From the NCBI RefSeq assembly GCF_030817655.1, contig NZ_JAUSZM010000003.1, positions 5,084,001-5,148,000 on the forward strand: a DNA stretch of 64,000 nt, read 5' to 3'. Numbering within the stretch: position 1 is the first letter of the stretch; each line of letters begins with the position of its first letter. The DNA comes from Streptomyces sp. V4I2. Its GTDB lineage: Bacteria; Actinomycetota; Actinomycetes; Streptomycetales; Streptomycetaceae. The translations under genes and the position numbers were made by a program. The notes under the pieces are model-generated. The model saw only the letters and a list, made by a program, of their open reading frames with translations. It was not told the origin of the DNA and searched no databases. Shown piece by piece: positions 41,700-50,488 of the stretch.

Positions 41700-42284
41700 G
41701 TGCCGAACACTCTCCCTGCCCCGCCCGCCACCCGCGCCGCTCACGCCTCCGGGCATGCTGTGGGGGTGAGCAACGACGAGTTCCGCGCCGCCATGTCCCG
41801 GCTGGCCGCCGGCGTGGTCCTGGTGACCGCACAGGAGGCGTCACTCGACCCCGACGATCCGCAGGCGCCGGGGGGCGAGGACGTCGGCATGACGGCGACC
41901 GCGTTCATGTCGGTCTCCCTCGACCCGCCCCTGGTGCTGGTCAGCCTGCGCGAGGGCTCCCGCATGGACGACCTGCTCGACGAGCAGCCCCTGTGGGCGG
42001 TGTCGGTCCTCTCCGAGAGCCAGCGGCACATCGCCGGCCGCTTCGCCATGAAGGGCCGCATCAGCGACCGCCTCCTCTTCGAGGACATCCCGTACGTCCG
42101 CGGCGAGGTGTCCGGCGCTCCCCTGGTGGGCGGCGCCCTGGCCACCCTGGAGTGCCGCACGGAACAACGCGTACCGGCCGGCGACCACGTCCTGGTGATC
42201 GGCCGCGTCCTGACGGCGACGCTACCGAGCGCGGACGGCGGCCCGCTGACGTATTTCCGGGGGCGGTACCGGCAGTTGGGGTGA
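41700..42284 (+). CDS. Flavin reductase-like domain protein
   Basis: This is a 194-residue FMN-binding split barrel: FRAAMSRLAAGVVLVTAQE, GMTATAFMSVSLDPPLVLVS, HIAGRFAMKG. It fits the flavin:NAD(P)H reductase component of two-component monooxygenases. TAGCGT (41687-41692) ends seven bases before GTG 41700, so a leaderless start there is likely. GTG 41766 is the alternative, giving 172 residues. It is divergent from cdgB. The partner oxygenase is not in view. Confidence 0.85.
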   Translation: MPNTLPAPPATRAAHASGHAVGVSNDEFRAAMSRLAAGVVLVTAQEASLDPDDPQAPGGEDVGMTATAFMSVSLDPPLVLVSLREGSRMDDLLDEQPLWAVSVLSESQRHIAGRFAMKGRISDRLLFEDIPYVRGEVSGAPLVGGALATLECRTEQRVPAGDHVLVIGRVLTATLPSADGGPLTYFRGRYRQLG

Positions 42285-42440
42285 GCGGGACTCGGGGGCC
42301 GGCGGGTCCGGCAGCTGGGGCGAACCGAAATCCAGGGCCGACCAGCCCGGCAGCTGGCGCGAGCCGGGATGCGAGGCAGAGTTCGGTAGTTGGGCTGAAT
42401 TCCGTGGCGGGTCGGTGATTCGCCGACCTAGGGTGCGCGC

Positions 42441-42914
42441 ATGACCACGACCTCCGCGCCCCGCCTGGAAGAGATCACCCCCCGCACCTTCGAGGCCGCG
42501 ACCGGCATCAAGGTCCGCCCGGAACAGGAATTCGCGGTCTCCCCGGTGATGCAGTCACTCGCCGAGGCGTACGTCCGTCCCGCCGGAGTCGCCTGGCCCC
42601 GCCTGATCGTCGACGGCGACCGTCCCGTCGGCTTCCTCATGGCCTTCTTCGACATCGACTGGAAGGAAGACGGCACCCTCTTCCGCTCCGGCCTGTGGCG
42701 GCTGAACATCGCGGCGGAGGAACAGGGCAAGGGCTACGGCCGGTTCGCCGTCCAGTCCGTGGCGGCCGAGATCCGCCGCCGCCGCGGCAAGGAGCTGTAC
42801 GTCACCTGGCACGCCGGGCCGAACGGCCCCGAGAACTTCTATCTGGGGCTCGGTTTCCGGCCGAACGGGGAGACGAGCGAGGGGGAGATCGTCGGGGTGC
42901 TGGAGCTGTCCTGA
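42441..42914 (+). CDS. GNAT acetyltransferase, polyamine-type
   Basis: The protein has 157 residues from ATG 42441, with TAGGGT ending six bases before it (leaderless pattern). LIVDGDRPVGFLMAFFDIDW, LWRLNIAAEEQGKGYGRFAV and VTWHAGPNGPENFYLGLGFR fit GNATs near spermine/spermidine or Blt/PaiA acetyltransferases. The WxNxxAxxFYxxLGF-like end is the acceptor side. The substrate is unproven. Confidence 0.85.
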   Translation: MTTTSAPRLEEITPRTFEAATGIKVRPEQEFAVSPVMQSLAEAYVRPAGVAWPRLIVDGDRPVGFLMAFFDIDWKEDGTLFRSGLWRLNIAAEEQGKGYGRFAVQSVAAEIRRRRGKELYVTWHAGPNGPENFYLGLGFRPNGETSEGEIVGVLELS

Positions 42915-42929
42915 CGACGCCGCCGGAGG

Positions 42930-43358
42930 TCATCCCCAGTCGCGGCCGGTTCTCCCGCGCTTGGTGTCCGAGCGCTGCTTCTTCTCCCGCAGGCGGCGTT
43001 CGTTGATGCCCCGGGGGATCCGGGTGGGCCGGCGCGGCTTGGGCGGCGGGGCCGTCGCCTCGGCGAGGAGAGAGGCCAGGCGTACGGCGGCGGTCTCGCG
43101 GTTGCGCCACTGGGAGCGGTGCTCGGAGGCGCGCACGGTGACGACGCCGTCGACGAGCCGCCCGGCCAGCCTGTCCAGCGCCCGCTGCTTCCACACCTCG
43201 GGCAGCGCCTCGGTGCGGGCGAGGTCGAAGCGGAGCTCCACCTGCGAGTCGCTGGTGTTGACGTGCTGTCCGCCGGGCCCGGAGGACCGCGAGAAACGCC
43301 ACATGAGCTCGGCCTCGGGAAGGGAGACGGAGCCGCGGATGACGTGAGGACCGGACAT
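42930..43358 (-). CDS. arfB: Peptidyl-tRNA hydrolase ArfB (ribosome rescue)
   Basis: This 142-residue class I release-factor-like protein has the catalytic Gly-Gly-Gln at 29-31 (SSGPGGQHVNTSDSQVELRF). Its C terminus is basic (RPTRIPRGINERRLREKKQR), as needed to enter the mRNA channel of stalled ribosomes. GGGGGA lies ten bases before ATG 43358. It frees peptides from non-stop ribosomes when tmRNA fails. It converges on the GNAT gene. Confidence 0.92.
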   Translation of the reverse strand: MSGPHVIRGSVSLPEAELMWRFSRSSGPGGQHVNTSDSQVELRFDLARTEALPEVWKQRALDRLAGRLVDGVVTVRASEHRSQWRNRETAAVRLASLLAEATAPPPKPRRPTRIPRGINERRLREKKQRSDTKRGRTGRDWG

Positions 43359-43515
43359 GGCGTACATGTTCCCCCGTCTGTCCGGTCCACGTCACCCGAA
43401 TAACTCGGGTAAAGAAAGTAAAGAGAGCAGGAACCTCGCGTACCCCTCTCCGCGTTGGTACGGGTAGCTGTAGCTTCATGCTGCCGTACGTCTAACGAGG
43501 GAAGGACTCCCAACA

Positions 43516-44091
43516 ATGGCTGTAAGCCTGTCCAAGGGTGGCAACGTCTCGCTCACCAAGGAGGCTCCGGGCCTGACGGCCGTCACCGTGGGCCTCGGCT
43601 GGGACGTCCGCACCACCACCGGCACGGACTTCGACCTCGACGCCTCCGCCATCGCGGTCAACCCCGAGGGCAAGGTCTACTCCGACGCCCACTTCGTCTT
43701 CTTCAACAACAAGCAGACGCCGGACAGCACGATCGTCCACACCGGCGACAACCGCACGGGTGAGGGCGCGGGCGACGACGAGGCGATCAAGGTCAACCTC
43801 GCGGGCCTCCCGGCCGACATCGACAAGATCGTCTTCCCGGTCTCGATCTACGACGCCGAGAACCGTTCGCAGAACTTCGGCCAGGTCCGCAACGCCTACA
43901 TCCGCATCCTGAACGAGGCCGGCGGCGCCGAGATCGCCCGCTACGACCTGTCGGAGGACGCGGCCACGGAGACGGCCATGGTCTTCGGCGAGCTGTACCG
44001 CAACGGCGCCGAGTGGAAGTTCCGCGCCGTCGGCCAGGGCTACGCCTCGGGCCTGGTGGGCATCGCCCAGGACTTCGGCGTGAACGTCTGA
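43516..44091 (+). CDS. TerD-family stress protein (calcium-binding)
   Basis: This 191-residue protein with AVSLSKGGNVSLTKEAPGL, LGWDVRTTTGTDFDLDASAI and GDNRTGEGAGDDEAI shows the paired acidic loops of TerD, which bind Ca2+. A good GGGAAGGA precedes the ATG. Streptomyces has many TerD paralogues, linked to tellurite and oxidative stress and to development. A terminator follows at 44119. Confidence 0.95.
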   Translation: MAVSLSKGGNVSLTKEAPGLTAVTVGLGWDVRTTTGTDFDLDASAIAVNPEGKVYSDAHFVFFNNKQTPDSTIVHTGDNRTGEGAGDDEAIKVNLAGLPADIDKIVFPVSIYDAENRSQNFGQVRNAYIRILNEAGGAEIARYDLSEDAATETAMVFGELYRNGAEWKFRAVGQGYASGLVGIAQDFGVNV

Positions 44092-44118
44092 CCCGACGCC
44101 CCACCGCAGTCACACCGG

Positions 44119-44147
44119 AGCCCCCGACCGTTTGACGGCCGGGGGCT
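44119..44147 (+). terminator. Terminator after the terD-type gene
   Basis: AGCCCCCGACCG and CGGCCGGGGGCT form a 12-base stem with one mismatch and the loop tttga, 27 bases after the stop. The right arm appears to be the seed of the minisatellite that follows. Confidence 0.85.
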
Positions 44148-44149
44148 TC

Positions 44150-44390
44150 GGCGTGTGGCCGGGAGCTCCCGCGCGTGGCCGGGGGCTCCGGGGTGGGGCC
44201 GGGGGTTCCGGCGTGTGGCCGGGGGTTCCGGCGTGTGGCCGGAGCTCCCGCGCGTGGCCGGAGCTCCCGGTGGCCGGGGCTCGGGGGTGGGGCCGGGGGT
44301 TCGCTGTGCGGCCGGGAGGTTCGGGTGTGCGGCCGGGGCTCCCGGTGTGCGACCAGGGGTTCGGCGTGTGGCCGGGCTGCCGGATGACGA
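44150..44390. repeat. G-rich minisatellite with units of about 20-22 bases
   Basis: About eleven degenerate units of the type cgtgtggccgggggttccgg fill the gap between the terD-type gene and the GNAT-Nudix gene. Runs of four to five G on the + strand are frequent and could form quadruplexes. Frames through it are open but compositionally non-coding. Confidence 0.9.
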
Positions 44391-44446
44391 CCCACGCCTC
44401 CGGCGTTCCCGCCACCCCACCCCCGGTCGGCCGATAGGTTGCCCGC

Positions 44447-45418
44447 GTGATTCTCACGCCGCTTCCCCTCGGTCCCGACCACGACCTCCCGGGCCCGCTG
44501 CTCACCGAACTCACCGCGCTCTACGCCGCCAACCGTGCCTTCCACGCCCTCAGCGGCGACTTCCCGGACCCGGACGACATCCGTCCGGAGCAGGTGGCGG
44601 CCGCGCTGGCCGAGGAGGCGGCGAATCCGGGGACCGAGGTGTTGCTGGCCCACAGCGAGGGGCGGCTGGTCGGGATCGCGATCACCCTCGACCAGCACCC
44701 CGACCCGGGCGACCCGGACCCGTGGATTGGCCTGCTGATGGTGGCGGCGGACGTCCAACGCCGGGGACACGGGCGCCGGTTGGCCGCACTCATCGAGGAC
44801 CGTTTCCGATCCGCGGGCCGCACCGCCGTACGCCTGGCCGTCCTCGACACCAACCCCCAGGGCCTCGCCTTCTGGACGGCCCTCGGCTACGAGGTGATCG
44901 ACCACCGCGCGGACCGAGAACGCGGCCGCCCCTGCGCGGTCCTGCGCAACCAGCTGCGCGTCCCGCGCCCCGCGGCCCGGATCGCCGTACTGGACCCCGA
45001 CGGCTCGGTCTTCCTCTTCCGCTACGACAGCGACGAGTTCGGCTTCCACTGGGCGCTCCCCGGCGGCGGCCTGGAGCCGGGCGAGAGCCTCCGCGAGGGC
45101 GCCCTGCGCGAGCTCGCCGAGGAGACCGGCTGGACCGACCTCGAACCGGGCCCCCTGCTGTGCACCTGGGAGCACGACTTCACCCGCGCCGGCATCCCCG
45201 TCCGACAGCACGACCACATCTACGTCACCCACGGCCCCCACCGCCCCCCGACCGGCCCCGACCTGACCACCCTGCGGGCCGAGGAGGGCATCCTCGCCTG
45301 GCGCTGGTGGACCCGGCAGGAGCTCGCCGAGGCCCCGGAGCCGGTGTGGCCGCCGGAACTGGCGCGGCTGCTGGACGAGTCGGGTGAGGCAGGAACACGC
45401 GCTTCCACAGGCCCGTGA
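44447..45418 (+). CDS. Bifunctional GNAT acetyltransferase-Nudix hydrolase fusion
   Basis: The protein has 323 residues from GTG 44447, with TAGGTT ending six bases before it (leaderless). Residues 1-172 are a GNAT domain (LLMVAADVQRRGHGRRLAAL, then DTNPQGLAFWTALGYEV). Residues 175-310 are a Nudix domain with a full box at 207-229 (G-x5-E-x7-RELAEETGW). Nudix enzymes cleave nucleoside diphosphates linked to another moiety. A joint function could be acetylation coupled to hydrolysis of a nucleotide-linked substrate, but this is speculation. Confidence 0.9.
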   Translation: MILTPLPLGPDHDLPGPLLTELTALYAANRAFHALSGDFPDPDDIRPEQVAAALAEEAANPGTEVLLAHSEGRLVGIAITLDQHPDPGDPDPWIGLLMVAADVQRRGHGRRLAALIEDRFRSAGRTAVRLAVLDTNPQGLAFWTALGYEVIDHRADRERGRPCAVLRNQLRVPRPAARIAVLDPDGSVFLFRYDSDEFGFHWALPGGGLEPGESLREGALRELAEETGWTDLEPGPLLCTWEHDFTRAGIPVRQHDHIYVTHGPHRPPTGPDLTTLRAEEGILAWRWWTRQELAEAPEPVWPPELARLLDESGEAGTRASTGP

Positions 45419-45446
45419 GCGGCCCAGCCGTGACTCAGGCCGTGAC

Positions 45447-46244
45447 TCAGGCGTCGAGCCGTACGGCGGCCGGTGATGTGCTCGGCTCGTCGCGGTCCCA
45501 GCGCAGGGCGAGGATCGTCGCCGGGACTGCCGTCAGCGCCCAGATGACCACCGTCATCACCACGCCCGTCCAGGCGTCCCAGACACTGCCGGCGAAGAAC
45601 GCCACGACGAGCGGTGCCGCCACCACGCCCGCGCACTTGAACGGGCCGAACGGGACCCGAGGCGCGAAGGGGCGGCCGGCGGCGGGGCGGCGGGCCCGCC
45701 GGGCGGTGCCGAACGCGGCGAGGAAGGCCAGGACCGCCAGCCAGACACCGGCCAGCGAGAGCCCGACGAACATGGTGGGGTTCTCGTCGGGCAGCCCGGG
45801 GAGCGTCTCACTGACCCCGTCGTGGCCGACGGCGACCAGGACATACCGCCAGGTGGTGACCTCCACCTCGTCCCCCGGCTTGACGAGCTCCGACAACTCA
45901 CTGTGCCTGTCGACGTCGATCGGCTGATCGGCTGGGGCCGGAACCGGGGGCCGCAGCCGCACGCGGAAGACCCTCACCTTGTCGCTCTTGACTTCCTCGG
46001 CGGAGAGAACCGTCCCGCGGATCGTGCGCAGGCAGTCCGCCGTGCCCCCTGCTGCCCCTTCCCCGCTGTCACACGGCTGCGCGTCCAGGAACGCCTTCTC
46101 GTCGGCGACCAGCCCGGGGACGGCGATGCTCGCGGCCGCTGAGCCCCCCAGCAGCACCAGTCCGAGCAGTGCCCACGCCACCACGCGCAGCCACGCCTTC
46201 CCGGACCGATCCATCCCCGCCCGCTCCCCCGTGCGCACAGCCAT
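45447..46244 (-). CDS. Hypothetical membrane protein (3 TM)
   Basis: The protein has about 265 residues with a first membrane helix (VVAWALLGLVLLGGSAAAS), an outside part with a likely disulfide (Cys in AQPCDSGE and ADCLRTI), a soluble beta-rich domain (RGTVLSAEEVKSDKVRVFRV), then two or three more helices (LSLAGVWLAVLAFLAAFG and GVVMTVVIWALTAVPATILA). The start could be 46244 or 46214; both ribosome-binding sites touch the ATG. No family is recognised. Confidence 0.7.
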   Translation of the reverse strand: MAVRTGERAGMDRSGKAWLRVVAWALLGLVLLGGSAAASIAVPGLVADEKAFLDAQPCDSGEGAAGGTADCLRTIRGTVLSAEEVKSDKVRVFRVRLRPPVPAPADQPIDVDRHSELSELVKPGDEVEVTTWRYVLVAVGHDGVSETLPGLPDENPTMFVGLSLAGVWLAVLAFLAAFGTARRARRPAAGRPFAPRVPFGPFKCAGVVAAPLVVAFFAGSVWDAWTGVVMTVVIWALTAVPATILALRWDRDEPSTSPAAVRLDA

Positions 46245-46382
46245 CTCCCTTGCCCCCTTCGTCCCGGGAGTATGGAGCCACACGCCTGCGATCACCCGGC
46301 AGGGCGGAGTTCGGCAGTGTCATGCCCGCGCCCGATTGCCGGGATCCGGCAATTCCGGCCAAGATGCGGCACTCCGCCGCCC

Positions 46383-46417
46383 GGTCGGCGGTCGGCGGTC
46401 GGCGGTCGGCGGTCGGC
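46383..46417. repeat. GGTCGGC heptamer array, five perfect copies
   Basis: The array directly abuts the stop codon of the M1 peptidase gene. It is the reverse complement of the GCCGACC array at 12567-12600. Confidence 0.95.
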
Positions 46418-46418
46418 T

Positions 46419-47825
46419 TCAGACGTGCGCCGGCTTGCCGTTCCCGTACAACCAGTCCGCCCAGATCCCGTCGAAGTCCTTGCCGGGCGCCAGCTTCTCC
46501 ACGTACGCCGTGAAGTCGGCCGTATCCGCGTTCCCGTGGCGGTGCGCGGCGGCCCAGCCGCGGAGCAGGGCGCGGAAGGTGTCGTCGCCGACCGCCTGCC
46601 GAACCTTGTGCAGCACCATCGCGCCGCGCTGGTAGACGGGGCTGTTGGAGAGGTGCGCGGCGCTCGTCGGTTTCGCGGGCGGGAAGGACCAGAGGTCCTC
46701 GTAGGTCCGCTCGCCGTGGTCGTACAGCGCGTCGAAGGTCTCCTGGGCGCTGTCGCCGCCGTGCTCCTCCTGCCACAGCCACTCCGCGTACGTCGCGAAG
46801 CCCTCGTTGAGCCACATGTCCCGCCAGGTCTTCGGCGTCACCGAGTTGCCGTACCACTGGTGGGCGAGTTCGTGGACGAGGAGCCCGGTGTCGGGCACGC
46901 CGGGGAAGACGGGCCGGTTCTGGGTCTCCAGGGCGTAGCCGGCGTCGCCGGCGCGGTCGACGATCGCGCCGGTGGAGGAGAACGGGTACGGCCCGAAGGT
47001 GTCCGCCGCCCACTCGATGATCCCGGGGATCCCGGACAGCACCTTCCGGCTCGTCCCGGCCAGGCTCGGGTCGACCGCGACGTACACGGGCAGGCCGTCG
47101 GCGGTGGAGGAGCGGCGGATGTCGTAGTCACCGACGGCGACCGTGACGACGTGAGTCGCCATGGGCTCGGCGGTGCGCCAGGTGAACGCCGTACGCCCCC
47201 CGGCGCTCCGCTCGCTCACCAACTCGCCGTTGGACACCGCCCGCAGCCCCTCTGGCACGCTCACCGTGACCTCGTACGACGCCTTGTCGGAGGGGTGGTG
47301 GTTGCCCGGGAACCACGCCATCGACCCCGTCGGCTCCCCGAGGGCGAGCGCCCCGTCCGCGGTGCGCAGCCAGCCCTCCTCGGAGCCGTCCGGGTCGGTG
47401 ATCGTCCCCGGAGTGCCGGAGTAGCGGACGGTCACGCGGAAGGTCTCGCCCTCGTCGAGACCGTCGCGCGGGCGCACGGTCAGCTCCTGCCCGGCGCGGC
47501 TCCAGCGGGCGCCCTGCCCGTCCACCGTGACCCCGTCGACGTCGAGCCCCTTGAGGTCGAGGTCAAAGGCGGAGAGGTCCTGGGTGGCACGGGCGCTGAT
47601 CGTCGCCGTGCCGGTGAGGTGGTCGGGGTCGTGGGCGAGGTCCAGGTCGTAGTGCGTGACGTCGTAGCCGCCGTTGCCCGCCTTGGGGAAGTACGGGTCG
47701 CCGACGCCGGGGGCGCCGGGGCTGCCGTGCGCCGACCCACCGCCGCCCCCGCCGCCGCACGCGGTCAGGGCGAGGGCGAGGAGAAGGGACGTGCAGGTCG
47801 GGGCAACCCGTGCGGATCGGGACAC
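46419..47825 (-). CDS. M1-family zinc aminopeptidase lipoprotein
   Basis: This 468-residue protein has a lipoprotein signal ending ALALTAC (Cys23), then a Gly/Ser spacer. It has the M1 zinc site LLVHELAHQWYG with the third ligand in MWLNEGFATYAEWLW, and a GxMEN-like substrate loop replaced by GYALETQNRP. It is shorter than full aminopeptidase N (about 850), because the C-terminal helical domain is small. It likely trims peptides at the outer membrane face. TMs are absent. Confidence 0.92.
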   Translation of the reverse strand: MSRSARVAPTCTSLLLALALTACGGGGGGGSAHGSPGAPGVGDPYFPKAGNGGYDVTHYDLDLAHDPDHLTGTATISARATQDLSAFDLDLKGLDVDGVTVDGQGARWSRAGQELTVRPRDGLDEGETFRVTVRYSGTPGTITDPDGSEEGWLRTADGALALGEPTGSMAWFPGNHHPSDKASYEVTVSVPEGLRAVSNGELVSERSAGGRTAFTWRTAEPMATHVVTVAVGDYDIRRSSTADGLPVYVAVDPSLAGTSRKVLSGIPGIIEWAADTFGPYPFSSTGAIVDRAGDAGYALETQNRPVFPGVPDTGLLVHELAHQWYGNSVTPKTWRDMWLNEGFATYAEWLWQEEHGGDSAQETFDALYDHGERTYEDLWSFPPAKPTSAAHLSNSPVYQRGAMVLHKVRQAVGDDTFRALLRGWAAAHRHGNADTADFTAYVEKLAPGKDFDGIWADWLYGNGKPAHV

Positions 47826-47865
47826 GCCGGTGATCCTATGAGGACACGCGTGACACCATCACGTA

Positions 47866-48366
47866 GTGCTCGACATCGGCTACGCCCTCTCCAACCGCTT
47901 CCCGGACCCCCCGCAGACCGACTACCGCCGCGCGGACGTCCGTGCCCTGCGCCACGACCTGTTCTGCGGGGACGTCTACCTCGCCGACACCAAGGCCGAC
48001 CGGGAACTGTCCACAGCCTGGGGATGGGTTCCGGTGCTCGACTTCGCGTGGGCCCTGTGCGACATCGTCGAGCACATCGACCGCGACCCGGCGGGCTCCC
48101 GGGCCTCCCGCCCCCAGCGCGCGGAACTCGACTTCACCGAGTCCACCGACCGCATGCTCTTCGAGCGCCGCTTCGGCTGGGTGGACATCGAGGCCGACTG
48201 GATGCCGCCCGAGGAGCCCCCGCTGAGCTTCTCCCACTCCGAACTCCGCAAAGAGGCCCGGGACTTCCTGCACGACCTGATCGCCGACCTCGTCGACCTG
48301 CACGACGACCTGGGCGAGAACCCGGCGATCTGGACACTGCAGGCGCGGTTTCCCAGGGTGGGATGA
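47866..48366 (+). CDS. Hypothetical protein (166 aa)
   Basis: From GTG 47866 the protein reads RRADVRALRHDLFCGDVYLA, then WGWVPVLDFAWALCDIVEHI, then SELRKEARDFLHDLIADLVD. It is acidic, rich in aromatic residues and mostly helical, and has no signal or membrane segment. Coding bias is strong. I recall relatives annotated only as hypothetical in Streptomyces. It is divergent from the M1 peptidase, with 40 bases between starts. Confidence 0.75.
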   Translation: MLDIGYALSNRFPDPPQTDYRRADVRALRHDLFCGDVYLADTKADRELSTAWGWVPVLDFAWALCDIVEHIDRDPAGSRASRPQRAELDFTESTDRMLFERRFGWVDIEADWMPPEEPPLSFSHSELRKEARDFLHDLIADLVDLHDDLGENPAIWTLQARFPRVG

Positions 48367-48422
48367 GCCCCACCGTGCCTTCCCAGGGTGAGCTCCCGGG
48401 ATGAGCGGCCGCCCCCGCCCCC

Positions 48423-49121
48423 TCACCCCTCCACCCGAATCCCCATCTCCGCCGCCAGCACCGCCGCCAGATCCATCAGCTGCGCCGGGCTGATCACCGC
48501 CCCCGCCAGCCGGTCCACCCCGCGCGCGATCTCCAGCGAAACGGCCCCACGCAGGTCGACGTCCTTCAGGGTGGCCGCGCTCAGATCGACGCCCTTCAGC
48601 TCGCAGTCCACGAACTCGACCCGCTCCAGCCGGGCGCCCCCGAAGTCCGGCTCGACCAGGACGCAGCCCTGGAAGACGACGTCCTTGAGGCGGGCCGTGC
48701 GCAGGTTCAGGTAGTCGATCTTGCCGCCGCGGATCAGGACACGCTCCAGTACGGCCCCGTGCAACTGCACCCCGCCGAGCCGGGCGTCCACCAGCTCGAC
48801 GTCACGCAGGGTCGACTCGGCCAGGTCGGTGCCCACACCCCGGATGCCGGTGAGGACCGAGTCCAGGAAGCGGGCGTGGTGCAGCCGGGTCTCGTCCAGC
48901 ACGCACCCCGTCAGCACGCAGTCCATGAAACGGGCGCCCCGCCCGTCCTGCCCGGCGAAGTCCGTCTGCGCGAACTCCAGCCCGTCGTAGTCCCCGTCCG
49001 GCTCCAACCCCCCACCCCCGTACGGCTCCAGCGGCGGCAGCCGCACCTCCGGCCGCCGCGCCGCCTTCACCCGGGCTGCCCCGCCGGCCCCACCGGTCCC
49101 GCCCACCGCTCTCCTCGCCAT
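48423..49121 (-). CDS. Pentapeptide-repeat protein
   Basis: Residues about 40-200 of this 232-residue protein are A(D/N)LxX-type pentapeptides: LEFAQTDFAGQDGRGARFMD, CVLTGCVLDETRLHHARFLD, DLAESTLRDVELVDARLGGV, VDLSAATLKDVDLRGA. They would form a right-handed square beta-helix. The C terminus is helical (ISPAQLMDLAAVLAAEMGI), perhaps a dimer cap. Some such proteins mimic DNA and protect gyrase from quinolones. Most have unknown roles. The N terminus before residue 30 is low complexity, and the start could be further upstream. Confidence 0.85.
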   Translation of the reverse strand: MARRAVGGTGGAGGAARVKAARRPEVRLPPLEPYGGGGLEPDGDYDGLEFAQTDFAGQDGRGARFMDCVLTGCVLDETRLHHARFLDSVLTGIRGVGTDLAESTLRDVELVDARLGGVQLHGAVLERVLIRGGKIDYLNLRTARLKDVVFQGCVLVEPDFGGARLERVEFVDCELKGVDLSAATLKDVDLRGAVSLEIARGVDRLAGAVISPAQLMDLAAVLAAEMGIRVEG

Positions 49122-49212
49122 GCCCCCATGCTGCACCCCGCCACTGACAATCCCCCTGACCTGCACAAACTCCCCCGATGTCACGTTCCGGGTCCCTCCA
49201 CCAGTCGTACTC

Positions 49213-49302
49213 ACAGAACAGAACAGCACCGGAACAGCACCGGAACAGCCGGTACAACACCGGGACAGCACCGGGACAGCACCCGGGACAGCACCGAACA
49301 GC
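49213..49302. repeat. Tandem 10-11 base repeat (ggaacagcacc/gggacagcacc)
   Basis: About eight units of ggaacagcacc or gggacagcacc lie upstream of the FAD oxidoreductase, in the divergent promoter gap with the pentapeptide gene. A period near one helical turn would place each copy on the same DNA face. Confidence 0.9.
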
Positions 49303-49327
49303 GCCCCGACCGAGGGAGACCCGAACC

Positions 49328-50488
49328 ATGCACCGCATCACCGTCATCGGCGGCGGCTTCGCCGGACTCACCGCCGCCGTCACCGCCGCCGAGGCGGGCG
49401 CCAAGGTCACCATGTACGAAGCCCACCACACCCTCGGCGGGCGGGCGCGAACCGCCGAGGGACCGTACAAGACGAACGAAGGCCCGCACGCCCTCTACAA
49501 CGGCGGCCCGCACTGGGTCTGGCTCCGGCAGCGCGACCTCATCGGCCCGCTCGCCCCGATCCCGCCCCTGGAGGCCGCCCGGCTGCGGCTGCGCCACAAG
49601 GGCGTCCTGCGCCGCACCCCGCCCTTCGCGATGCTCAAGCTGCTGCGCCCGGGCGCCCGGCAGGCGCCCGTCGACGTCGACTTCATGACCTGGGCGACCG
49701 AGCAGGCCGGCGAGGAGGGCGCCCGCGCCGCCGCGCACTACTCCGCCGTGGCCCTCTTCCACCACGACCCCGGCTCCCTGTCCGCCGCGTTCGTGCAGGA
49801 ACGCCTGCGCCGCGCCACCAAGCTCCCGCCCGAGGCCCACTACCCGCGCGGCGGCTGGGCCAGTGTCATCGACCGGATGGCCGCCCGGGCCTGGAATCTC
49901 GGCGTCCGGATGGAGACGCTGTCCCGGGTCATCACCCTGCCCACCGACACCCCCGTGGTGGTCGCCACCTCACTCGACGCCGCCCGCCGCCTCCTCGGCG
50001 ACGACTCGCTGACCTGGGCCGGCGGCCGTACCGCCCTCATCGACCTCGCCGTACGCACCCGGCGCGGCGACGCCTTCGCCGTCTCCGACCTCGACTCCCC
50101 CGGCTGGCTCGAACGGTTCACCGCCCAGGACCGCTCCCTCGCCCCGGCCGGAGAGCAGCTCATCCAGGGGCAGATCCCGATCGCCCCGCACGAGACGAAG
50201 GCCGACGGCATCGCCCGCGCCGAGCAGCTCCTCGACCTCGCCTTCGAGGGCTGGCGCGGGCGCGTCACCTGGCGGCGCGAGGCCGTCGCGAACGGCCGTA
50301 CCGGCGCCGTCGACCTGCCCGGGACCAGCTGGCGCGACCGGCCCGCCGTCGACCGCGGCGACGGCGTCTACCTCGCCGGCGACCAGGTCGCCGCCCCCGG
50401 CGTCCTGTCCGAGGTCTCCTTCAACAGCGCCCTGACCGCGGTCTCGCTCGCCCTCGGCCGGAACGCCCTTGACCTCAAGCGAGCTTGA
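49328..50488 (+). CDS. FAD-dependent oxidoreductase, phytoene-desaturase/amine-oxidase fold
   Basis: The protein has 386 residues from ATG 49328, with GGGAGA upstream. The N terminus RITVIGGGFAGLTAAVTAAE is the dinucleotide-binding fold and HHTLGGRARTAEG is the GGRA motif after it. The C-terminal YLAGDQVAAPGVLSEVSFNS is the second FAD motif. It is shorter than carotenoid desaturases (about 500). The substrate is unknown. Its last codons overlap the SoxR box of the next operon. Confidence 0.85.
   Translation: MHRITVIGGGFAGLTAAVTAAEAGAKVTMYEAHHTLGGRARTAEGPYKTNEGPHALYNGGPHWVWLRQRDLIGPLAPIPPLEAARLRLRHKGVLRRTPPFAMLKLLRPGARQAPVDVDFMTWATEQAGEEGARAAAHYSAVALFHHDPGSLSAAFVQERLRRATKLPPEAHYPRGGWASVIDRMAARAWNLGVRMETLSRVITLPTDTPVVVATSLDAARRLLGDDSLTWAGGRTALIDLAVRTRRGDAFAVSDLDSPGWLERFTAQDRSLAPAGEQLIQGQIPIAPHETKADGIARAEQLLDLAFEGWRGRVTWRREAVANGRTGAVDLPGTSWRDRPAVDRGDGVYLAGDQVAAPGVLSEVSFNSALTAVSLALGRNALDLKRA

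Noticed and set aside
41493..41756. 87-codon minus-strand frame between cdgB and the flavin reductase
   Set aside because: No ribosome-binding site, poor codon bias, and it overlaps the likely leaderless start and promoter of the flavin reductase.
44160..44440. Coding frames through the G-rich minisatellite
   Set aside because: The translations are low-complexity Gly/Arg/Pro in every frame and have no start with a ribosome-binding site. The array is degenerate without frame preservation.
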